Shown here: in pieces, positions 1 through 11,000 of the stretch
Layout: each line of letters starts with the position of its first letter
Position numbering within the stretch: position 1 is the first letter of the stretch
Origin: Datnioides undecimradiatus
Taxonomy: Eukaryota; Chordata; Actinopteri; Lobotiformes; Datnioididae
Length of the DNA stretch: 64,000 bases
Assembly (NCBI GenBank): GCA_008933995.1
Contig: WARS01000110.1
Coordinates: 1,984,001-2,048,000, forward strand
Reading direction: 5' to 3'
Program-made: the position numbers and the translations under genes
The notes under the pieces: generated by a model
Databases searched by the model: none
What the model was told of the DNA's origin: nothing
The model's input: the letters and a program-made list of their open reading frames with translations, nothing else

Positions 1-2130
1 CACTTGTATTATCAAGGAATTATTTAATATATAGCTGAACCTATACAGATTCATATTGTGTATAGTGTAGTTACAGTTTCATGAACATATTAACTGATGC
101 TACAGGAAACATTACTGTGCAAACAGTTACAAGATCATTTATCAAAGTCTCTTCCCCATCTCACACTAGCAACTAGCAAAAGAAAGAACACAGATACATT
201 TTAGTTAATTTTCGTTCATCTATATTCCCATTTCATTTTTTTCTTGTGATTTTTTTATTATTATTATTTTAATTTTGCCTAAATAGATATTGCCGCAGAT
301 TTTTAAAATACATTTAACTCAGTAAGTTTTTCCGCAGGAGACAACGACACACGTGCAGGCTCAAGCAGCAGTTTTAAGACACAGTGAGAGTTAATCAGTA
401 TTGAGAAAGCAATTGCCTCCACAGATCTTATTCCATTATGGAGACTTTAAACAAACTTGTGATTCAATACATGGTCAAATACTGAAGGCAAGGTAGAATC
501 TGTCAGAGTCATTGCATGGTGCAGTCACATTTTGATACTTTAGTCATTCCTTTCATCATCTATGAAATTATGCATTACTGTTAATGAGCAATAAAAGTGA
601 CAAAATAGTCATTTCACCAGGTGAATTCTGAGCAAATCCTGGGGTTCTTGCTGGGTTTCGTTTCAAAAAGTGATGGAATTTCCTTTGTGGAAACAGTTGT
701 TTGAAATGTGAATTGTCTTTTTGCATGAGGTTTGCATTAGATTTTCACATGTGGAAAAAAAATGTAGTGTGTAATGGCATGTGGAAAAAACTGATTTATG
801 GATATTCTCACATCTAGAAAATGGACTGCCACAGAGTCAGTCATGTGTATGTGCCAACATGGTCACACCAAAGTGTGTAATAGACCCACTGGCCCACCAT
901 GTCGATGTCACGTTTTTTGTTTTTTTTTGTGTGTCACGTTATTTAGTGCTGTATTTTTGTAGGATTTCACATGTGCGCATTTAAAGAGGCTTTTAAAGAA
1001 TAATGCTGGCATTATCATTGTCCACTCGCACAGGAGAAAATCTTACATTTGCTGGGGACTGTTTTCAAGAAATTATTACTCTGTGTTTACAAAACTTGTT
1101 AGTAAGATACATTTTGCTGTTTTCATGTGATTTGTTTACATTGAGTAATAAATAAAAATGGCACCGGCCTTACACATAAGCAAATTAGCAGTCGAGTACA
1201 AAGTATGTGACTTGTTCAAAGTGTTTTCAATATTATTTTAAGTAAATCTTAACACACAAACTCAAATAATGTTTGCTCACCCCCAAAGGCTGAGAAAGGG
1301 CCCACGGTCCATCAGAGTAACAGTTATGAGACTGTCATTTGGTCTGACACAAACATCACCTTGGGACTGCCTGACAATGGACAGCGTCAGGTGAATTACA
1401 CCATGTTTTTTCTGTTTAGGGAATAACGAGGTTCATTCAGCAATGTCTCTGACACATAATCATATAGAATTTTTTTTTTTTAAAAATCCCCAAAAAATTA
1501 TTAAAACATGTATTTTCTACACTGTCCAAATGTTTGTTCCTCAATGGCATGCTGCGCAGGCATAAAAGTCAAATGCAAGCAGCAAAGTCATTATGCACAG
1601 GGGCCGACAGCAAGATCAGCCAGCTGTATTTCTTGTATTCAGCATGTAGATGGTGCTTGCGAAAGTGGCCACCGCGCCGTGTCATAGTCTGCAGTATGAA
1701 CGCAGCTCCATCTAGTGTTACACACTGAGAACTCAGACAGGATCCCAGACAAAGTCAGCCAGCTGTAACAATGGTTTGCAGTCATCTCACAGTTTGCACC
1801 GCGGACTCTTATCATACATCAGTTGCTGTAATTTTTTCCTCTTCTTTTGGTCACTAGAGACTAATCCAAGCTGAGGGAACAATCTAATCCACTTGTAAAT
1901 TTATACTATGAATGCAAACAAGGCTTTGCATGTTTACTTAATAATGAATGTCTCAATTGTTTTTCTCCTTTTTTTTCCCAATGTTTTCAATAGCAAATCT
2001 AATGTGACTTTGGAAAAACCTTATTTCCAGAAACTGCTTTTTGATAAATCAGACAATTGGCATTCTGTCCTATTCAGTTTGTTGGGATTGTTTGGCTTCT
2101 GTTCTTCTTTTAAGAAGAGTAAGCTCTAGA
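1..2130. other. Intergenic, no recognisable gene
   Basis: AT-rich DNA with only short, low-complexity open frames and no convincing exon on either strand. The stretch at about 1265-1410 is less repetitive and more balanced in composition than its surroundings and could be conserved non-coding DNA, but nothing in the sequence proves this. Confidence 0.5.
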
Positions 2131-2212
2131 CCTGCTCTCTGTGTAAAGTGCCCTGAGATAACCTCTGTTATGATTTGCCACTATACAAATAAAAATCAGT
2201 TATATTGAATTT
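2131..2212 (+). mobile_element. L2-like LINE 3' tail fragment
   Basis: This stretch reads like the 3' end of the fish L2-type retroposon tail: a 'gtgtaaagtgccctgagata' block, then a 'ctatacaaataaaa' block, then an ATTGAATTTT remnant of the usual tail repeat. Only the last ~80 bp are present, as expected for a 5'-truncated insertion. The family assignment is from memory of the motif. Confidence 0.5.
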
Positions 2213-2215
2213 TCA

Positions 2216-3480
2216 ACATCCTTTACTGTTATACATTAATTCTATTTCTATTCTATTGGATTTTTCATTTTTGTTCTTTTGTTGTTTGATTGGTTTGGGT
2301 TGTTTTTTTCTGTGTTTGACAGGAACAATATGTATGCATGTGTAAAAAAAAAATGCAACAGGTGCCTTAATCCATCGTTAGGCTTAAACTCAGGTTCAAA
2401 CTATTGAACCGAGAAACAGACACAACAGATTAAGGGTAAAAACAGCAGAACAGATAAAACAGGCTGTGTCTATATGCACAGTATGTAGAATGGGAATTTG
2501 AATGCGTTATACACGTCTAGCCTTTTAATATTCATGACTTAGAGTCCTAACAAAAACCGTGTTATTGTTAAATATTGCTATATGTATATGTAGTATTGCT
2601 ATATGTTATGACTTGTGAGGACCGTCTTAAAAACGAGCATTGTGAGGGACTCATCTTGTAAACAGTATAAAAGACATCCCAGCTGTGATGACAGTTGGTG
2701 TCGCTACACTTAAAAGTTAAAAACATCAAGTGCAGCCATACCAGTAAATTTAAAACACTGGAGTGGAACCTCGTGTTACTCTAGAAATCTTTGTCAGTTC
2801 ATTTAAAACAAAGACTTAGACTTAGACAACAACAAAATGTATATTTTGAATGCACTGGGACATATGATTTTTAAAAAATGCAAATTTTGCAACCATGAGA
2901 GTTAATCAATTAAACTGTGTTTTAAGATATAACTGTAATATTGTTCATTTTAAAAAAGCATTTTTATAAACCCAGAATTTTGTTGATTGATGAAAGCCGC
3001 TTCCTGCTTGAAGTCAGTATAATAAAGTCTATTACAGTGAGCTTGCATCAGAGGAATGGCCCAGTCACCTTTTGTTTCCATCCTGGGCTTTGAAATCCGC
3101 TAAAGGGCCCAGCAGCTGAGCATATCATACAGCCACATGCTGCCTATCTGGGAGCTGCTGCATGGTGAAAGACAGATCCTGCCTATAGCGCGTGCACCTC
3201 TCACCCCCACCAGCTTCCCCTTCCTTCTCCGCTGCATCCCAGCCTGAGTTCGCCTGCCGCCGTCTCCGCCGCTGCAGCTACCGCCGCTGCACCGAGAGGG
3301 AATTTACATTTTAATAGGCAGAGCTGCTCACCGTCTCCGAATGAGGGTATGTGTTCAGGCAAACAGCAGGAAACGCACCCAGCTGCACAAGTTTCCAATG
3401 AACCCTCCAGACAATTCCTGGGCCAGAGAAAATGATATTTTTAGCCACTGGGCCTCTCTGTCTGCAGCTTATGGCAACAT
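2216..3480. other. Intergenic, possible conserved non-coding segment at 2990-3310
   Basis: No gene is recognised. From about 2990 to 3310 the sequence becomes GC-richer, with CCGCCG- and CTGC-type runs around 3240-3295 that give an alanine-rich shadow frame on the minus strand. It could be a regulatory element or a distal 5' exon of an unseen gene. No splice structure was found to support the latter. Confidence 0.3.
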
Positions 3481-3488
3481 ATACATAA

Positions 3489-3556
3489 ACATGTATATAC
3501 ATATATATATACACATATACATATATGTGTGTGTGTATATATACACATATGCATAT
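3489..3556. repeat. 68-bp perfect alternating purine-pyrimidine tract
   Basis: Every base alternates purine/pyrimidine from 3489 to 3556, mixing TA, CA and TG steps. The CA-rich left part is partly complementary to the TG-rich right part, so the tract can pair with itself. Such tracts are prone to Z-DNA and cruciform formation and to length variation. Confidence 0.85.
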
Positions 3557-5173
3557 TTTACATATTTTACAAAATAAACTAGATCTCTGAAATGAGATTT
3601 GATGTTGTGCCACCTTACATCAGAGGTGATAAGGTGAGATTGCAAGGTTGTGTTTGACCTTCAGAGCTCTTTCTCTTACTGGGAGTGTATAGAGACAGAG
3701 AATGAGCAGAGCAGTGGCGGCAGGAGAAAGAAAGCCTGGCTGCGGGCCGGTGTGATCACAGAGCATGACGGTTCCATCACAGCTGTCATTAGGCACCAAA
3801 CAAAAGGCACATCAAGAGTAGGACGGAGAGGAAGAGGCGGAGGGGGGAGGATGGTCCTCGTCACTCCTGCTCTATCACAAGGCCTCTTGATGAAGTGTCA
3901 GCCCCGCAGCACGGGTAGGAAGGTCAATACGAGTGCAGCTCCAGAGGAGCTTTGGACTGCAGAGGGGGATTCAGGCCCAGTTTGGCAGATAGACTTTTAA
4001 TACTGAGGCAATACACACATTGCATTTAATGACTGAATTGTATTGTCTTTTTTCCTCATCTCTTTATTATTTTATGGCATGAAAAACACCTGAAATAGCA
4101 AAAAACTACAAACAGACATACTAACTTTCTGCCGTTTTCACAAAACAGGCTCTGATAAACTTGCTATACACCTCCTTTCCAGCACCAAACAGCTAAAATC
4201 TAAAATCGAAGACTTGCCGATGAACGTAAAGGAGTGTCGAGCGAGTATCGGGCTTACATCCATCAAGTAGACGCAATGACTCAATGTATGTGTATGTTGC
4301 TCTGTGTGTAGGGCCTAAGTTAGCCACATCTATAAGACCCACAAGACCTGATGTGGGACAATCCAAGTGTCAAGTGTCTGGCTATAATAAGCGTTTATCC
4401 AAAGCATGAAGAGAAAGTGTTGAGGAGATGACTTCAAAGTTTACACTAAGAGCGTCATATTTTTTTTGAAAAGAAACATGTATTGACATATACACATAAA
4501 CATGCATATTCATTTTGATGATGTATTTTTTTGTAAGAAATTTGCTAGACATTGGTTAAATTCGGTGGAATGTGACTTTATACAGCCTTGATTAGGTCTT
4601 GATTATAGAGAGTATGGGGAGTCCCCAAACTTGTATGAGTAAATATACAAACAAACAAAAAAAATGTTATTAAAGGAAAATTAAATTAAACAGCCACACC
4701 TTGTATGTGGCTGTCTACAAAATGTTTATGTAATAGGAATTTGGCAATAATACTTTACAGTGTGGCAGATTCAAATATTCTAGACCTCTAGCGACAACTT
4801 AACCCTAGCTCAACTTCACTTTTAAGAGTTTCTATACTATCCCAGATCTGGTCAGTGAATTATTAATATGTAATCTTTTACATGGCTGATGATAAAGTAG
4901 CACATTTCCTGTTCACATTTTCCTATTTAATAATATGTTCATTAAAAGACATTAAGGGGTTACACTGGCCCCCTCCCCATCAGTCTTTGATTTTTCACAG
5001 CATCTCTGTTATTCTGGAGTGTGAGACAACACAATGCGTCACAGCTCCGGGCGTGCAATCAAGACTGGGGCCCCTCCCTGCTCTAATTAATAACTATTGA
5101 ACACGCCAACAACAATCAACACTAATTAAATTGTGCGCTTGTTGACAAGGGTACAAGCCTTATCAAAAGACAG
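3557..5173. other. Intergenic, candidate conserved element near 4960-5165
   Basis: No gene is recognised. The end of this stretch, from about 4960 to 5165, is non-repetitive and contains several homeodomain-type TAATTA/TAATTAA cores beside balanced-composition sequence. That is the texture of a developmental enhancer. This is inference from composition only. Confidence 0.3.
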
Positions 5174-5245
5174 GAGTGTTGGTGTGTGTTTGGGTGTGCG
5201 TGTGTGTGCGTATGTGTGTGTGTGTGTGTGAGGGTGTTGGTGAGG
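5174..5245. repeat. Imperfect (TG)n microsatellite
   Basis: A TG-rich run interrupted by TTTG, CG and AT steps, with the purest block around 5212-5230. Confidence 0.8.
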
Positions 5246-6404
5246 GCCTCAGTTTTCCATATTAAGTTAACTAAGTGCCCCGAGCCATAGTTTTAATTCA
5301 AAAACCGCCACGACCGCCGTTGCTCTGTGACACTGACTGTTGGCAGAGGGAAGCAGGACGGCTCCCACAGCTGCAGTAGGATGAAGCACACAGTAAGTGT
5401 ATGCATGTGTGTATGTGTGTCTTCAGAGGATTTGATCGGTGCAGCGTGGCTTGCCTAAACAGACAATCCTGTCCATGGCGATCCCAGGACATTTGTCTTT
5501 TGAATTTAGATGACACACGGCACGCAGGAAAGATATCATGCGGCAAACTATGCAGCATTTACAAAGGTGTTACAATGACTAATGGATGATCAATTATTTA
5601 CTAATGCTTTATAGACCAGTTTCAACTGAACGACAACAATTTGGGTTTGCCAGCGTCTCACCCTATGTTATTCCAAAGAAACATAACATTAAATCCTATT
5701 TTGGGGGTTAATAAGTCATAAAAACATATTTGTGCAGGCATAGAACTGCTGCTTTTGCCTTTTTCAAAAAATATTTGGCCTCTAGAAAAAAAAGGGAAAA
5801 GAAAGATCTAGGAGATGGCCTTGAACACCACAGCCACAAGAGTACTTTTGATGGTGTTAAGACACTTTTTTCATTTCTTGTCACCCTTTACAGAAAGTGG
5901 AAATCACAGTATTTAATACTGTCGCTAATGTTTTAGCCAGATTTAGCAGCAAAATAGACATTTTCCTCAGGAGTTGGAGGAGAACAAAACAGAGCGAAAA
6001 GAAAATGAATATTGAGCTTGAACTCATCAAATGACACAAAACATGATTCTAAATGACTGTTAGTGTTGCTTTATAGGTGCCGGATGTGATGTTACAAGCA
6101 AGTTCACCATCAGCTTAAAAGGAGATATAATAATGTTGTGTTCACATCTTGTTTCCATCCAAACATCAGGTACCGCAGGTGTACACTTTATGCCTTGAGT
6201 AAGAAATAATTAGCTAAAAGCCACACATAAAACAGGGATATTAGAAGATACTTGAATATGAAATATTCTTAAATTAAAGCATCAAGGCTGGAGCTATAAA
6301 TGTAAAAGTTGATATTATAGTCCACCTGCTGTGGTCCAACTATCTAAATGGTCTGTCTGATTAAAGGGGTCTGACTAAGTTATTAAGTTATAGGATCAAT
6401 TGAA

Positions 6405-6439
<35 letters not shown>

Positions 6440-7027
6440 AATCTTAAAATATGTCTTATTAGAACATATAAGTACATTACACATATTATACATATAGTAT
6501 AATATAGAAGTATAGAATACACATATAAGCTCATGTGTGGATGTATGTACAGACAGGTGACCACTGTATGTGACCCTATTTATTTATGTATCTAATAGAT
6601 CCAAATGCAAATGTCACTTTGGTCACAGTTCAGTTAAAACACTTGCCAGCTGTTGTCAGTTGTTGCCTTCTGTGATGGCTGAAGCTCCTGCTATCAACAA
6701 CCCAAAGACAAACCCTTCATCAAGGTCCATTTGGGGTTTTTTTGGTACATGCCACTGACAATGATTGGACACCAACTGCTAAATTGTATGATACAGTATG
6801 AAAGCATCTTCATTCTTTATACTTCTCAACTTATTTATTTGGATTTTTCTTTCAAGTGACTCAATGTATTCAGGAATGTAACATGAATCTCAGTGGAGCT
6901 CCACAGTTATTGAAAAATTGATTATGAACATGACCTAGAAACCCTTTACCCTGTTGAGGCAAAGTTTAAATGCCCTACATTACGCACGCTGCCAGGCCAC
7001 TGGGTGCTGCAGTCCCAGTGGAGCCTC
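5246..7027. other. Intergenic, with a (TTGA)n tract
   Basis: No gene is recognised. A tetranucleotide TTGA/ATTG repeat occupies about 6404-6440. The rest is ordinary AT-rich sequence with short shadow frames only. Confidence 0.5.
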
Positions 7028-7216
7028 AGTAAATTAAAAACAAGTAGCTTAGCCTGTTCAAAAGAGACAGTCCAAGGATTTAAAGAAGCAAGGTCACTGA
7101 CACGCAGAGCAGAACTGCTGCAAACAGGTGTATTTGTTAGTGTGTGCTGAGAAATAGAACTACATATATTCTTCAGAGGTCAACAGGGAGTCTGGAAAGC
7201 CAGCAAGATGTTTGTA

Positions 7217-7284
<68 letters not shown>

Positions 7285-7517
7285 TGCTTGTCTTGAGAAA
7301 CATGTCGCAGAGCTCTGGGATCTTACAGCTCTAATATTGCAACGGACAAGTTCAGTAAATTAAAAACAAGTAGCTTAGCCTGTTCAAATAGGACAGTTCA
7401 AGGATTTAAAAAAGCAAGGTCAATGACACACAGAACAGATCCGCGGCTAACAGGTGTGTGTCTGTGTGTCTGTGGGTGCTGGAGAGCAAGATCTTGCAGC
7501 TCTAATATTACACTGAA
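7028..7517. repeat. Local direct duplication flanking a (GT)n microsatellite
   Basis: The segment beginning 'cagtaaattaaaaacaagta' occurs at about 7028 and again at about 7353, 325 bp apart. Each copy runs on through similar sequence ('gatttaaa.aagcaaggtca', 'acaggtgt') to a shared 'cagctctaatatt' block at 7327 and 7498. The first copy has a pure GT run of about 62 bp (7220-7282) where the second has only a short GT-rich stretch. This is an old tandem duplication with a microsatellite expanded in one copy. Confidence 0.8.
7220..7282. repeat. (GT)n microsatellite
   Basis: Uninterrupted GT dinucleotides for about 62 bp, likely length-variable between individuals. Confidence 0.95.
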
Positions 7518-7526
7518 ATTAAAAAA

Positions 7527-7562
7527 GCTTAGCTTAACTTATCTTAGCTTAGCTTAGCTGAA
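7527..7562. repeat. AGCTTA-type tandem repeat
   Basis: Several imperfect copies of a 'cttagctta' unit in tandem, immediately after the duplicated block. Confidence 0.6.
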
Positions 7563-7997
7563 TCAAAAGCATTATTGCAAGTAAGGCACTTGACCTTAAC
7601 ATGCTTTCACTGGGTTTATGGGCCCTAAGTCTGAACTTCAGAATCATCAGCTGTTTCCTTCACATAGCACCTTTACAAAGTCTCCTTTTATCTATTGGTG
7701 AGGTGCCATCAACATGTTTTCAGCCAAAAGTTGCCAACATGGACTTCAGAGAACATCAAAAAGCCTTATGTCACAGATCGTTCCTGGGCCAAACCCAGAG
7801 ACCAAACCACTGTCTTCGCTGTGGAAAACATGCAGTGTGGAAGAGTAAAGTCTGTTTGTTAGATCTGGAGGCCTGCCAGTTGTTTTCTACAGCATTTGTG
7901 GGATTGTGTACTCTCAATTCATCCCCCAGGATCACTCATAACTGGCAATGGCAAAAGAAAGCTGAAGAAAACAAAACAAAGCATACTGGTAGCTTAC

Positions 7998-8084
7998 CTG
8001 ATGGATCCTGTTCCAGGTATCAAGGCTGGATACTAGTCTCAGCGGTGCGGATTCTGGGATCTTTGCTGCATGTCTTGTTCTCCC
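7998..8084 (-). other. Possible orphan 87-nt exon
   Basis: On the minus strand a long T-rich tract ends in TTTATCAG, followed by 87 nt open in one frame (29 codons) and then CAG followed by GTAAGC, a strong donor. Length and phase (0/0) fit a cassette coding exon. I do not recognise the peptide and found no partner exons nearby. It could be an exon of a non-coding RNA, an exon of an unseen long gene, or chance. Confidence 0.25.
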
Positions 8085-11000
8085 CTGATAAACCAAAAAA
8101 AAAAAAACAGTGTCACAACACCAGACAGCACCCACAAGATAATCATCATGTTGTTTCCACATCTTTACAGTTGGAACTGAGGACTGTGGTGTGCTCCTGT
8201 GGATAAGCACAGCTTGCACATCACAGAAGGAGTCAAATAGGTCATATTTAGTTTGAAACACTGTTTGGGATTTTCTGATGAACTGTAACTGACTGAAGCT
8301 CAAACTCATTTTTATTGTCAGCATCCAAAGTCAGGCTGATATTGTAAAGTTTCATGTTGGCATAAGTGGACCTTTTCAGTGATGGTTAAAACAACTATGT
8401 GGTTAAAGTTAGGGAAAGAATTTGCTTGTAAATAAATAAAAACAGTCAATTATCTACATAAAATTCTTCCTGCGGTGGCTACATAACATTGTTACACTAC
8501 TTTCACCTTCTCAGACAAGAGTAATAAGTCACACTAGAAGTTCTTGTAAGGTAAACTTAAATCTGGGTTGCCTAAAACATTAAAATAAATGAGCTGTAGT
8601 TTTTCTGGTGAAGAAATATTCATCACATCATGATTTTAAACAAATGGAGGATAAGTTAACTGGGAAATATTCTCTCAAGAACAAGTCAAGTAGCAAAGCA
8701 AAGATTCTACACTCGGGCTGTAGTTATTCTTTGCGCTAAATAGGATGCAAACATGTGACAATGTTTACCATGTTTACCATTATAGCGTAGCTAATTTGCA
8801 CATTTGGTGGCAGTTCATCTGCTAGATGTTGAGATAGTTTAGTCTTGACCAAAGGAGTAGACTGACTAAAAGACTGACATTGCCATCCCCAAAAGGTATT
8901 GCCCTGTTGCAGCTTAGTAGTAGTAGTGAACTCATGTCAAATCCACCCATAGATGTGTCTTGCGATGCCATCAAAATGGTTTAATCTTCGAGGAAAAGCA
9001 AAACTTTAAATATAAATATGGATTTTACACTTAAGGTTCTTAACACAGGCAATACTGGCCAAATTCAGAAAGAAAAAAATACTGTATGTGCTGTGTCACT
9101 TAGAAAGTAAAGCGATATCCCTACAGTGTATGCAACGAAGTGCACCCTCCCTTTACTGACCTGGCCTACTAAAAGTGTAGCTCCTGGCACCAAGCCAAGA
9201 CTGTAGGCTTAATTCTGACTGACAGCTACCAAATAGACACTTGTTCCCAGGGAGGGCTCCGACCCGTAGACAACTGGGTTGCCCTGTGACCCTGAATGAA
9301 CAGCAGCCCCAGCCCTCCCCCTCCCCTTCTCTTCCTACCGCCACCCAAACACAAACATCCACAATGCCCATCCTCATCAATGAGTTAATCAATAGCTAGT
9401 GACCGATTCCGATAACTCTTTCACATCTGCTGCCTATCTATTCCCAGCTAGTGTGTGTGTGTGTGTGCATCCTAGTTGAGGGCCCCTGCTGACAGATGTA
9501 CAGTGTTGAGGTTGACAGTCACGCAAAGCCTCAACTGTGATTTCTCACCAACACATGCATTCACAAGTACACACACACACACACACACACAACAAAGATT
9601 AACACAGCAGCTCTGTTCATATTTCATTTTGTTTTACATCTACAAAATATTTCTTTCTCGCTTAAGATTATTAATAGTGATACATGATAAAAGTTTACCA
9701 CTTCAAAATTTCACTAATAATAATTAAGAGTTTTTATTAAAATGCACTATTTACAGAGATATGAACATACAAAACAAAACAAACAAATAAGGTAAAGCTC
9801 AAAAAGTTGAAATGGAACACCTCAAATCAACATGCAGACACACAAACACAGCCAACAAGGTAATTAGGAGGAGATAGAGGAGGTGAATATTGGTATATAC
9901 ACTAAAACATATGGTCCTTGAGGAAAATAGGACCTCTATTGTATTCTCCACTTCAGCCAAACAGCACAACAGAAACTTTGTCTTGGATGGAACATTGTCA
10001 TGGAGCTAAGGTGCACCAGGTGGCTGTTAGGTGGCATAGCTCATCCAAATATCTACAAGGAGGCCTCAGAGTAAGAATAAAATTGGGATCTCAGCTGAGG
10101 TGGATCTCATCTTGAGCTCAGGTGCAGTTTGGTTCCACATTTCTCCTCTCAAGCCCCTCAACATCCCTTGCTGCATAGATCCGAGGACAGTCTCCCCAAA
10201 TTAAGTACTAAAGAGACTGGCTGACATTGCGAGGTTATTAAACCATAAATATAAAAACATCTGGAACACTTACAACCAATTACCAGGGCATTAAATAGGA
10301 AAGATTGAGAGGATGAAAAAGTGAAGACATAATACAACACTGATGGGAACCATATCAAGGAGCCCTATCATTTATTTCTTCGTTTTCAGACTATTATCTG
10401 GTGGAGATGGGCATTCGATTGGCAACATGTAGTCCAAACATGCTTGAGTCATGGGTAAATTTTCAGACTTTCACAAAAAATTCCACTAGCCTAGATTTGT
10501 CAGGCGATCAGTTATCACCTGGCTATAGTTCCAGGTCACATGATGATAACTGAGCTGTCTCCATTAGAATTGAGGCCTAGAAGTATGTATCTGTTTAAGA
10601 TGTCCTGCATTGCTCGTGGCTTGCTGTGTACAAATTCTAGTGTTTAGACTAGGACTAATACTTTACTTTAAAGCAGCACTGTTGCTGCCATAACAAAAGG
10701 TAGGTGACAGGAGGTTTAAAAAGAGCCTTCGACTTTAATTTTTTGGGACAAATATAGTAATAATAATCTAAATGTGATCTGAATGTTAATATGGAGCCTC
10801 TGCAAAACTGCAAAACAGGCATCCAAGAAAAGTTCCACTCTGATGCCCTATGATGTACATACATTTCACAGCATAACAAGGTCATCTGTGCCATATCTTT
10901 TAATTTCATTATGTCATCAAAAGATTGGTTTCCCAGTTCTTATGGAGTTATAAATGTGTAAATTTCCATTTTCATAAGCAGTTTAGGGACTGCTTGTCCA

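Noticed and set aside
3201-3398. Alanine-rich minus-strand frame
   Set aside because: Produced by CCGCCG/CTGC-type low-complexity DNA; no exon boundaries or homology.
6404-6440. Regularly repeated short units as a possible CRISPR array
   Set aside because: A tetranucleotide microsatellite without spacers, in vertebrate DNA.
7601-8206. 201-codon plus-strand open frame
   Set aside because: The longest plus-strand frame in the desert, but no recognisable domain, an A-run encoding a lysine string and no splice or promoter context. Part of it is antisense to the exon-like minus-strand segment.
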